A DNA stretch of 64,000 bases from Trebouxia sp. TZW2008 (taxonomy: Eukaryota > Chlorophyta > Trebouxiophyceae > Trebouxiales > Trebouxiaceae). Below, piece by piece: positions 46,798 through 58,700 of the stretch (the stretch's first letter is position 1; the number at the start of each line of letters is the position of its first letter). The notes under the pieces are model-generated. The model had not been told where the DNA came from, did not search any database, and worked only from the letters and a program-made list of their open reading frames with translations. Position numbers and translations under genes: made by a program. Location: contig BDIU01000128.1 of the NCBI GenBank assembly GCA_002118135.1, positions 521-64,520 on the forward strand, given 5' to 3'.

Positions 46798-49700
46798 ATG
46801 CCGCGAGCGAGCGTGTTCTCCCGATTGCAGGCTGCTCATCATAAGCCAGCTGAACTTTTTTGTAGCCGTCGAAATTTTACACCTCAAGCCAGCACCATGA
46901 CTGCCATCGACTCTAAGAAGGGCGTGCAAACGAATGGCCAGGCTGCAGACAGCAAGCTGCAAGAGCTTCGCAGCAAGATGGCAGCAGCGGACGGCGGCAA
47001 AGGCGTGCATGCATACATCATTCCTAGCGAAGACCCACATATGGTATGCTATACAGATTTTCCCTTCATGCGATTTGCTATGGCCACCTGCTGGCAAATT
47101 CCAAAAGCTTGCATCTATGACATGACACGCAATGTTGCCTTGTGGCATGGATGGGTTAGATGTACGTGTCTGTCACTGAATGTCCAGCATTGCTCATGTA
47201 GCATGATGCATGCAGCGCATTTGCATTGCATTTGCATTAATTGTCTGCATTTGCAATGTTTTAGTAGATCTGTCTTCTGAGCACTGCTTGTTTGCCACTG
47301 ACTGACTCTGCTTAATATAATGTCTTTTCAGACCCTCTTGCCAGCCATAGCCTGTCTTGCTATCAACATCTATGATATCAGTAAGAGCTGATATGGCACC
47401 AGCACACATGGGCTCATGCGATCACGCCTCACATGGAATGTCAGCTGTCAGCAAGCAGTTAGCACAGTATCAATGAGTAAGCAGGCTTCAAAATTCTTGC
47501 GTTTCATATTGCATCATGCTCCTTGACGCAACACTGGAATGCGCTTGCAGATTGAATAGGCAGCCATTAGTTCAGCAAAATTCAAACCCTTTGACTTCTA
47601 TTTTGCATACTGCTCCTTCATGCAACGGTGCTTTGTGGCCGCAGAGTGAATACGCGCCTGCTTGTGATGAGCGGAGGCACTTCATTTCTGGTTTCACAGG
47701 CTCAGCTGGCACAGCTGTGGTGACCACAGATGCAGCAGCTCTGTGGACAGATGGCAGGTACTTCCTGCAGGTAAGAATGGCTTCATCTGTTTGTTTGGTT
47801 CAATTTTAATTTGTCAATCTGTTGACAGAGTTGGTGCAGAGCAAAAAGACACCTGCTGTCTTGGCGCAATTCTCCTTGTTTTCTGCCTTGGAGGAACTCT
47901 TTGGTGTCGCTGTCCAGTGCTATCTGCCTGGTCAACATGTCAGCAAGCAATCACCTCTCGGAGACATTACACTCGTTTTCTGCCATGCCACATGCAGAGA
48001 CCTGAAGGGACTGTCAAGTTTGCCTTGGTCATTGGAACAAATCGCCCAAGATGTGTCTGCGCCAATTTTGATCACGATTGCAGCTGTTGGTATCAAAAAG
48101 GGCCTGGCATCAGCAGTCAGCAAGACTCCACTGTTCAAGAGCAAACTTTCAATGCCATCCTGTATCATGTTGGCGGTGGTGCAGGCTGAGCAGCAATTGG
48201 GCCCAGGCTGGACGCTGATGAGATCTGGCACTCCCAAATGCCCTGAGATCCAGGACTGGCTGGCTTCCACTCTTCCTCAAGGCGGCAGGGTCGGCATTGA
48301 CCCCTTCTTACACACGGTAAGTCTTCCGCTAAGCGTGACTTTGATTCTGGCCCTAGACTGGTCTATGCTGTTCTGTTCCGCCTTGCTTTGCCTGCTGCTG
48401 CCCTGATCTAGCGCATCGATTTGCTGCTTGGAAGCTGAGTTGGCATTGACCCCTTCTTGCCCACTGTTGGCCGCTGCTAATCATCAGTCTGTGCTGAGCT
48501 GTCTGCCCTAAGTTCCTGTGAGATCATTGCAGACTGACAGACAATGCAAGGCAGGCAACAAACAGACTTCAGGCGTGAAGCATAACAACAGAGCTGGTAC
48601 TGCAGGGCCTATCTGTCGTGCTGTGCCCTTGTTGCTCTGCCCTGCCCTGTCCTGTAATTTACGTTCCGGATGCATTGAAAGCTGGTTGACAGTGCAAAGC
48701 AACTGACCAACAAGCTTCAAGTTTTAACTAATATCACAGAGCTGGTACTGCAGGGCACTCTCCACGCTGCTCTAGCTGCCCTGCCCTGTCCTGTCCTGCA
48801 ACTCACATTCCTTGTGGATTGAATACAGGTTGGCAGTGCAAAGCAGCTGATTAACGAGCTTCAGGCTTTGAGCAAATTCACCGTGCTGCTACTGAGGGCT
48901 CTTGCTGACCTGCCCTGCCCTATGTCCTCGTTCTCTGTCGTAAGCCTCTGTAAAATGAGTGCAGGTTGACAATGCAAAGCATTTGACCAACAAGCTTCAG
49001 GCTTCAGGCAAGACCCTGGTGCCAGTGCTGGAGGGGAACCTGGTGGACAAGGTGTGGGGAGAGACCCGCCCTGACCCCCCCAGCGCGCCCCTTAGGGTCC
49101 ACAAGGCTCAACATGCTGGCCAGACTGTTCCAGAAAAGCTGACTAAGCTACGCAAAGACATGAAAGGTGCAAGTCTTGATGCATTGCATTGGTCAGTGAC
49201 TTGGTTGCTGTCTAAGCAAACACAATAAAACAGTATCATAATCGCTGTATATGCTGGCCAGAGCATCCCAGAAAAGCTGAATAAGCTACGCAAAGACATG
49301 AAAGGTGGTGTCTCTGCTGCGTTGCCAGTGCACTGTTAGTGCGCTGAATTGCTTGTGCTGCGTTGCTGCTTCTGATTGCATGCCCATTGACAATTGACAC
49401 TTTTGTCCAAAACTCCAAGTCAATTACGAGCAATTGACACCCACAAGTCATTTGAGATGTGCGTTGTCTTGTGTGCTGAGATAGGGGCAGGGGCATTGCT
49501 GGTAACGGCCCTGGCAGAAGTGGCCTGACGGCTGAACGTAAGGGGAGAAGACATATACAACAACCCTGTCTTTATTTCTATGCAGGTTACAATATCGGAT
49601 GTCATCAAACACTTGTGGTGTATTGTGTGCAGAGGTAGGGGCGGGGGCGTTGCTGGTAACCGCCCTGGATGAAATGCCCTGGCTGCTGACCATAAGAGGA

Positions 49701-52700
49701 GGCGATGTTACCTACAACCCTGTCTTTGTCATTTGCAGTCTATGTCATAGGACATCATCAAACACTCATGCTGTGTTTGATGCAGAGGTAGGGGCAGGTG
49801 CCCTGCTGGTGACTGCCCTCGATGAAGTGGCCTGGCTGCTGAACCTAAGAGGCGGGGATGTCTCCTACAACCCTGTCTTTGTCTCTTACGTCGTGGTGCA
49901 AGACAGCAGCGCTATGCTATATGTTGACAAGCAGAAGGTACAAGTTGACTGTGAACATGCTGCCTGATGTTCGACATGCCTGAGCACCTCACTTGTGTTT
50001 ATAGCCCTGTTTTTGTCTCCTATGTGGTGGTGCAAGAAAGCACTGCAACCTTGTATGTTGACAGGCGAAAGGTGAGCATATCTCACAGCTGCATACAAGT
50101 GCATAACTGCCTTCTTCTTTCAACCATTTGCCAAGGCGCCCACGTCATGCTTTGATGTCTGTTTCAGGAATTGACTCACCTTATGCCCAAGCTACATGTA
50201 TGTAACACTTAGATGCATGCCACACTGTTTGTAGTTGTGTGCAACACCACGAGGTGCCTTGTATTGCTGTGCTTGCATTGACCAAGCAAGGCTTTCAGCA
50301 CTGAATTCCTTGTTGAGCACTGTTATGCTGCAGGTGGGACCTGAGGTGGGTACCCACCTAAAGGAGTCTAGGGTGGAGGTGAAGGACTATACCGCCCTTT
50401 TGGCTGACATTAAGACCCTAGCCAGCAGTCATACAAAGCTATGGGCAGACCCTGCCAAGGTCCGCCCTCTGCTTCCTGCTTATATCTCTTCACCTTCTTC
50501 ATCGTCGTCTTGGCAATTATCGTCTTTTCCCTTCATGTGTTTGTCACCTTCCTCTTCTTCTCCGCGTAGTCGTCACTTTCCCTCTTCTTCTTGCAGATGA
50601 GCTATGCTATACTGTCATGCGCCTGGCAAGCTGCCAGGGACGGCCCTTCCGATTCTTCTCGCAGTCCCTGTTCCGCTGCTGTTGCATTGACCACCTTCCT
50701 CTTCTTCTTCATGCCTTCAGCTCCTTCATCCTCTTCTTGGCGCATATGTAACCTTGCTCTTCTTCTTTGCAGGTCAGCTATGCCATAGTGTCATCTGCGC
50801 AGCAAGCCGTCAGAGACGGCCCTGCTTCCCCTTCTTCCCAACGCAAGAGGCCTCGCACTGATGCTGCAACAGACAATGCTGATGCATCCGATCAGACAGC
50901 CAACCTGTTTGTGGAGAAAGCGTCTCCTATCGCTTTAGCCAAAGCCATCAAGAACAAGGTATTTGCAACTGCAATACTTTTCTGATCTTTATGCATAAGT
51001 CACACTGATGCTGCGACAGACAAAGGCAATGCATCTGTCTCCTATTGCTCTAGCCAAAGCTATCAAGAACAAGGTACTTAGGTTTGCAGAAGAGGTGTGA
51101 TGTCGCACATTGATGCTTGATGCTGTCTTAGCCCAAATGCACGTTGTTTTCTGTGGCAGGCCAATGAATATCTAGGAGGGCAGACGTTTCACGACTGACG
51201 CTTGAACTCTGAAAGCTTTCGTACATATGTCATCCATCCACCACTTCGATTTTGCTATGACACCTCTGTAGTACAAAGTTTACAATCAATTTTGGCTTGT
51301 CTGATCAGTTGTCACTGTGTCTGTAGGTTGAGGTTGACGGGATGCGTGAAGCTCATCTGAGGGATGCTGTAGCGCTGTGTGGCCTTTTGCACTTCCTTGA
51401 GAACGAGGTGCGTCAACTGCAGCATCTATTGCAGGACCGGCAGTACAGTAAACTCTCTTTGTAACGACTGCTTTGGGTACCAACAAATTTGTGCTTACAT
51501 TGAATTGTCCTTACTCAGAGGGATCACTGCAGTCAGAACGCAGTGATTGGTTACCAATGGCGTGGTCCTTACATTGAGATTGTCCTTACATTGAGTGTCC
51601 TTACAACAAGAGTTTACTGTATTGACAATAACGTCGTTCCACTTTGTGCATGCATGCTGCGTTGACATTGTGTCCTGCACCCTCGCTGATGGATGACTGA
51701 TAGGTCTGCCTTGTGGCTTTTGAACCTGAGAGCGCGTTTGGCCAGCCTAATGTGCCGGCACAAACAATTCTTATGACACTGAGCGCTCACCCTGTAACCG
51801 AATTATTGATGGGCGGTTAATTTGTCCCAGTATATTATCAGCAACGCCATCTGATGACAGCAATCCCCTTATGTGCAGACGAACAGGTCAGTGTGTTTGA
51901 CGGCATTCACAGCTCGTCATACATGCTGATAACAGAAGTTTTGACACATCCTTCTGACATGGTGTGTGAAGAGCTCTCAAGGTTGTCAAACGGCACCTGC
52001 ACAATGCTATAAAAATAATAAATAAAAAACAATAATAACAATAATGCCACTGACAGTATTAGTACTAATAATATTTATAGTAGTAACAATAGTAGTAGTA
52101 GTAGCAAAAGTAGTAGTGGCAGCAGCAGCAGCTGCAGTAGTAATAGTAACAGTAATCGTAACAGTAATAATAATTATCATAAATAACAAATACACATTCC
52201 GGCATATACTGCTGGGTGTGTGGCACAAGTCCTATCTTGCCAGGCAGGCTTGTCTTGAGCGTCATGGGAAGGGCGCCTGATGTTCAACTGATGAAAGTCA
52301 AACAAAACAACGCCATTCAAGATCTTCCTCGGTCGACCTGGAGGACTTGATATAGCACTTGCATAATGTCATAGCTTTGGTCCTGACATTGGGCATGGGG
52401 ATGGGGTTCTTGCTTTTGACATGTTGCTAGATATCACGCTTGCGCTGCATTCAGTCTGCTGACCCACAACAGGGATGATACTGTTGATGTAGCGGTGGAT
52501 GGTATCAGTGTATTTGATGAACTTCACATCTGATGAAAGATTCGGTCAGAACAGTTAGACCAAAACTTCTGTCAGAGGTTTCATCAGCAGTGAAGTTTGT
52601 CAAACACACTGATCTCATCCACCTGCGCAACCCTAGAGCATTGAGCTGATGCTTCAGTGACACAGCTGATGTTGTGCATGCAGTTGCGCCCAGTCATTTT

Positions 52701-55700
52701 GCTGACTGCCACTTTTGCGCCCTGTGCAGTGCACTGACTTGCAACAGTGACAAGGCTGGATGATGCAGCACAAGAGAATTTTTTCACTGCTTCAGTGACA
52801 CAGCTGATGTTTGCTGCATGCGGTTGCCCAGTCATTTTGCTGACTGCCACATTTGGGCCCTGTGCAGTGCACTGACTTGCAACGGTGACAAGGCTGGTAA
52901 TGTGGAGGTGATAGGATCAGTGTGCATGATGAACTTCACAGCTTGTCAACCACACCGATCCCATCCACCTACACAGCGCAAGAGCATTGAGCTGATGCTT
53001 CAGTGACACAGCTGATGTTGTGCATGCAGTTGTGACCAGATATTTTGCTGACTGCCAGATTTGTGCTCAATGCAGTGCACTGACTTGCAACCGTGACAAG
53101 GCTGGGCAATGTGCAGTTGTTTGGGATATCAGTGTTTGACGACCGTCACAGCTGGTCATGCACTCAGCCAATAGGATCAAGACAGAACCTGTTGGCAGAG
53201 TGCTTGACAAGCTGTGAAGTTTGTCAAACACATTGACCTCATCTGTCTGCACAAGACACAAGCATTGATTTGCTGCTGCACTCACAGAATTGATGTTGTG
53301 CATGCAGCAGGGCTCGCTTGTTTGGCCGCATGTCACGTTTGCGCCCTATGTGCCCTGACTTCCCACAGTGACAAGGCCTAATGATGTGCAGCTGATGCAG
53401 TCTCATTGCCTGACGACCTTCACAGCTGGTCATGCATTCAGCCAATAGGATCAAGACAGAACTCCAATCAAATTCCAATCATCTGCCCGACACAACAACG
53501 TTCATCTACCGCTCCATCCACAGAACTGGTGTTGTGCATGCGGCAGTGCTCACTTGTTGTTTGGCCAGATGTCACATGTGCGCCATATGCAGTGCACTGA
53601 CTTGTCACAGCGACAATGGCTAGTGATGTGCAGGTGGATGTAGTCTCATTGCTTGACGACCTTCACAGCTCGTCGCGTGTAGGGGCTCCATCCATTTGCA
53701 CAGCACAAGAGCATTGGTTTGCTGCAGCAGTGTCACTGCTGATATTGCGCATGCAGTTGCCCCGACACGTTTTGCTGACTGCCAGATTTACGTCATATGC
53801 AGTGCGCTGACTTGCCACAGTGACAAGGCTTGGTGATGTGCAGGTGAATGGCATCAGTGTATCTGATGAGCTCCACAGCTGATGAAAGACTCGGTCAGAA
53901 CAACTAAGCCAAACCTTCTGTCATGGATTTTCATCAGCGTTGAAGTATGTCAAACACACTGACACCATCCACCTGCATAACACAACAGCATTCAATTCCA
54001 GCTTCGGTGACATGGCTGATACTGCATGCAGATACGCCTGTATTTTGCTGACTGCCATGTTTGCGCCCAAGGCATGGCAGTGATCTGCCATGGCAGTGAT
54101 CTGCCACAGTGATTGTGCTGGTGATATTCAGGTTGGCAATGGGCGGGTGTTTGATGAGGTGGAGGTGGACGCTGAGTTACAGAAGCGGCGTCATGCCCAG
54201 CAGGGCTACATTGAGCCTAGCTTCCCCACCATTGCAGGCAAACTGTTCTTCTTCTTTGTATATTCTGTTCGTCTTCTTCTGTACTTCCTGTCATCTTCTT
54301 CTTGACCTCTGTCGTTTTGTGGTTGCAAATGCCATGCCCGGCAGGGCTACATTGAGCCTAGCTTCCCCACCGCTGCAGGCAAGCTGTTCATCTGCTTCGT
54401 GATATTTTCTGTTCATCTACTTCTCAACTTCTTGTCATCTTCTTCTTGACCTCTGTGGGTATGTGGTCGCAAATGCCAGCTGAGCCACATTGAGTTTAGC
54501 TTCCCTGCCATTGCAGGCATATTGTTCTCTGTGAATTTGTCCAGTGTGTTTTCTTGATAATTCTTCTTCTTCCTCTTCCTCTTCCTCTTCCTCTTCCTCT
54601 CAGCTCTGTTTTTGATCGCCATCGCAGTTCATTTGCCCTCTTGCTGCTGCTGCTTCCCTTGCTGTTCATGCCTGGACGATGCAGCTAGGCTGTATTGAAT
54701 ATAACTACTTCACCATTGCAGGCATGCAAACTTTCAACATACTGCTGTTTATCTTCTTCTCTCCTGACCATCTTCTGCTTCTCCAATGTCATATCTGGTT
54801 GTGACATTGTGCAGCTCTGCTGTTGATTCATGACGAGACGAGAAGACTTGGCTGGCAGGCAAATTTCATGACAAGCTCACAAAGGAAACAGAATAGCAAA
54901 GGGGAACCCAGCTATCCTGATCTTCATGTGCATGCGGTTGTACAGGGCTTGCACATGCACCTGTCTTTCCTTGGTCTGTGTCCCTAGCTTGATGCCATCT
55001 TGTGAGGCATGGTCAGTGGTGTGTGCATAGGGTACTGTGCATGCAGCCTATGTTTGCATCACTGGTGATGCCTGACGACACAGCACTGCTTAGAGACAGA
55101 GGACCAGAAGCACAGTACACAGTGACATCGCTGCAGATACATGAACTGAAGGCAAGTCTTGGTAGACAGGCAGGGTCTATTGCAATTTTGGGCAGCACAT
55201 CCGTACAATCAAGCAGCAGTTGCATCTGCGCCTGTTGCTTGATTTCTGTCTTCAGTGTGATGCCATCTTGTGAGGCATGACTGGAGATGTGCTTATAGGG
55301 TGCTGTGCATGCAGCCTATGTTTGCAGCACTGATGATGCCTGACAACATGGCACGGCTTTCAGACACTGTTGGAAGTACAGCCCACTGTTGAGTTTGCTG
55401 CAGATACATGAATTGACAGGATGTCTTGGTAGACACGCAGAGTTCATTGCAGTTTGGACAGCAGTTCTATGCAATAGAGCAGCAAGTGCACCAGCGCCTG
55501 TTGCTTGGTTTCTGTCTTCAGTGTGATGCCGTCTTGTGAGGCGTGACTGGAGATGTGCGCATAGGGTACTGCGCATGCAGCCTGTGTTTGCATCACTGGT
55601 GATGCCTGACGACACAGCATCGCTTAGAGATGCAGGACCGGACGTGCAGCACTGTGTGGCATTGCTGCAGCTGCATAAATTGCCAGGATGTTTTGGTAGA

Positions 55701-58700
55701 CTGGCAGGGTCTATTGCAATTTTGGTCAGCACATCCGTGCAATCAAGCAGCAATGGCATCAGTGCGTGTTCCTTGGTTTCTGTCTTCAGATTGATGCCGT
55801 CTTGTCAGGCATGACTGGAGATGTGCACATAGGGTACTGCGCATGTAGCCTGTGCTTGCATCACTTGTGATGTCTGACAACATGCTGCCCATCTGAGGTA
55901 TTCCATCACAAGACAGTTCAGTGGACAGGCAAACTACATCACGCTCTGAGGAAGTTGTCACCCTGATCAACACATGCATGCAACGATACAACAGCTGCAT
56001 CAGCACCTGTTCTGCAATTTCTGTCTCCAGACTGATGCTTTCTTGTCAGACATCACAAGGTTTTGTAGGTAAAGGGTGCTATGCATGTAGCCTGTGCCTG
56101 CATTACCTGTGATGTCTGACAACATAGAGCCCATCTGAGGTCTCCAATCACAAGATGCCTCATTTCACAGGCAAATTACATCACGCTGTGAGAAAGTTGT
56201 CACACTGAACAATGTATGCATGCAAATCATACAGCAGTTGCATCAGCAACTGTTTTGTAATTTATGTCTCCAGACTGATGCTTTTTTGTCAGACATGACA
56301 AGGTTCTGTAGGTACATGGGGTGCTATGCATATAGCCTGTGCCTGCGTCACCTGCTATGTCTGACATTGTGGCGCCAGGGTTTAAGAAACTACAGCACGC
56401 TGGTCATTGCTGGGCCCTTGAACTGCGTGACTGCTTGAACACTTGAGAATCTGCAAGCATTCAAAGCATACAGCAGCACTAGCGGCAACAGCTTTGGTCC
56501 ATCCTTTGGGAGGACATGTTGTGCAGAAGCCATTGTCAGCACATGTCAATAAGCTGATTGTTGTTGTTTCTGGATGTATCTGTGGAAACGTCGCCTGAAT
56601 GACTAGTTGGACATCCGCAAGCAGTCAATCTTCATAGGGCAATTCTCAATAGCAGCAACAGCCACTGCTCACCCTTTGGGTGATGTGTTGTTCAGAAGCC
56701 ATTGTCAGCACATGCTGACAAGCCAGTCACTCCTGTCACTGAACATCATCTCTGGCAGCTTCCACTGCATCGACGATCGATGCATTGCAAGCAGTGAGCT
56801 GACAGAGACAATGTCTCAGTGGCAGCACCTGTTCTGTCACAGTGCACAAGGGCTTTGATTGCAGAGCTTGCAGGGCTTAGAATCGTTGCAGACTGCAACA
56901 GGTAGTGTGCGCGCAAATGCTGTCCTGGGTACCTGTCAACAAGCTGATGCCTGCTGTCACTGAACATCATCTCTCAAAGATTTTGCTGCATGGACACTTT
57001 GGTGCATCATAAGCAGTGGAGCCATCAAGGACAATGCTCAGTGGCAGCAGATGTCCTGTTGCAGTGCATGAGAACTTTTTTTGCATAGCTTGCAGGGTAT
57101 GACTTCACTGCAGACTGCAATAGCTGTTGTGCGCGCAAATGCTGTCCTGGGTACCTGTCAACAAGCTGACGCCTGCTGTCACTGAACATTATCTCTGATC
57201 ACTTTTGCTGCATGATTACTTTGGTATAAGCAGTGAAGCTATCAGGGACAATGCTGAGTTGCAGCACCTGTTCTCTTACAGTGCACAAGGGCTTTGCTTG
57301 CATAGCTTGCAGGCTATGAATTCATTGCAGACTGCAACAGCTACTGTGCGTACAAGTGCTGTCCTGTGTACATGTCAACAGGCCAATTGTTGCTGTCACT
57401 GAACATCGTCTCTGGAAGTTTTCTCTGCATGGCTGCTTAGGTTCATCATAAACCGTGAAGCTATAAGGGCCAATGCTCAGTCGCAGCAGTTGTCTTCTTG
57501 CAGTGCACGAGACACTTTTTTGCAGAGCTTGCAGGGCTTTGTGTCATTGCAGACTGCAACAGCTACTGTGAACCCAAATGTTGTGCAGAAACGGTCTTCG
57601 GCATGATTCAGCAGGCTGATGGCTGCACACATTGGACACTGTCTCTAGAGGCTTTGACTGTCAACCATATGTCATGGCTCAAAGCAGTCAGAGCTTGTGG
57701 ATTCAATGTTCAGTGGCAGCAGTTGTTCTGTGGCAGTGTTTGGGACCTTGGATTGCAGAGATTGGTATCATTGCTGACTGCTATGCTCAGTCGCAACAGC
57801 TGTCCTCTTGAAGTGCACGAGACACTTGTTTGCAGAGCTTGCAAGGCTTTGTGTCATTGCAGACTACAACAGCTACTGTGAGCCCAAATGCTATGCAGAA
57901 GCTGTCCTTAGCATGGGCCAGCAAGCTCGTTGTTGCAAACATTGGACACTGTCTCTAGAGGCTTTGACTGTTAACCATATGTCATGTGTCAAAGCAGTCA
58001 GAGCTCGTGGGTGCAATGTTCAGTGGCAGCAGCTGTCCTGTTGCAATGCTTGGGCATCCTTTATTGCAAAGCTTGCATGACCTCAAGACTTGCAAAGGCA
58101 TGCAGCTGTCCTTGCAGTGCTTGAGCCCTTCAATTAGACAGCGTGCAGAGCAACGGTATTTGCAAAGGCATGCAGCGGTCCTCTTGCAGTCCTTGGAGAC
58201 CTTTGACTGCAGAGCTTGTAAGGCATGGGGAGTTGCAAAGGCATGCAGCTGTCCTCTTGCAGTGCTTCACCGTCTTTGATTGCAAAGCTGATATAGGTTG
58301 GCAATTTGTCCAGGCATGTTCAGCTGTCCTCTCATGCTTGGCCACCTTCACTTGCAGAGCTTGCAGGACCACAACATTTGCAAAGGCATGCATCGGTCCT
58401 CTTGCAGTGCTTCACCGTCTTTGACTGCAAAGCTTGTATCACTTGGTGATTTGCAAAAGCATGTTCAGTTGCCCTCTTACGATCCTTGAGACCTTTGAAT
58501 GAAGAGCTTGCAGGACCACAACATTTGCAAAGGCATGCAGTGGTCCTCTTGCAGCCCTTGAGGATCTGTGACTGCAGAGCTTTCAAGGCGTCAGGATTTG
58601 CAAAGGCATGGTCAACAAGATTTGGATTGTCCTTTCAGCTTTGGACATTCCAGGTCGTCTTGAGCATGCCTTTGCAATTCCTCTCTGAACGCATTGCAAT

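Noticed and set aside
46329..46844. 171-codon + strand open frame upstream of the aminopeptidase
   Set aside because: It is in another frame from the aminopeptidase, has no recognisable domain and lies in the shared promoter/5' UTR region. Probably chance.
52007..52280. Open frames with poly-Val, poly-Thr or poly-Tyr
   Set aside because: Products of the trinucleotide microsatellite in aminopeptidase intron 8.
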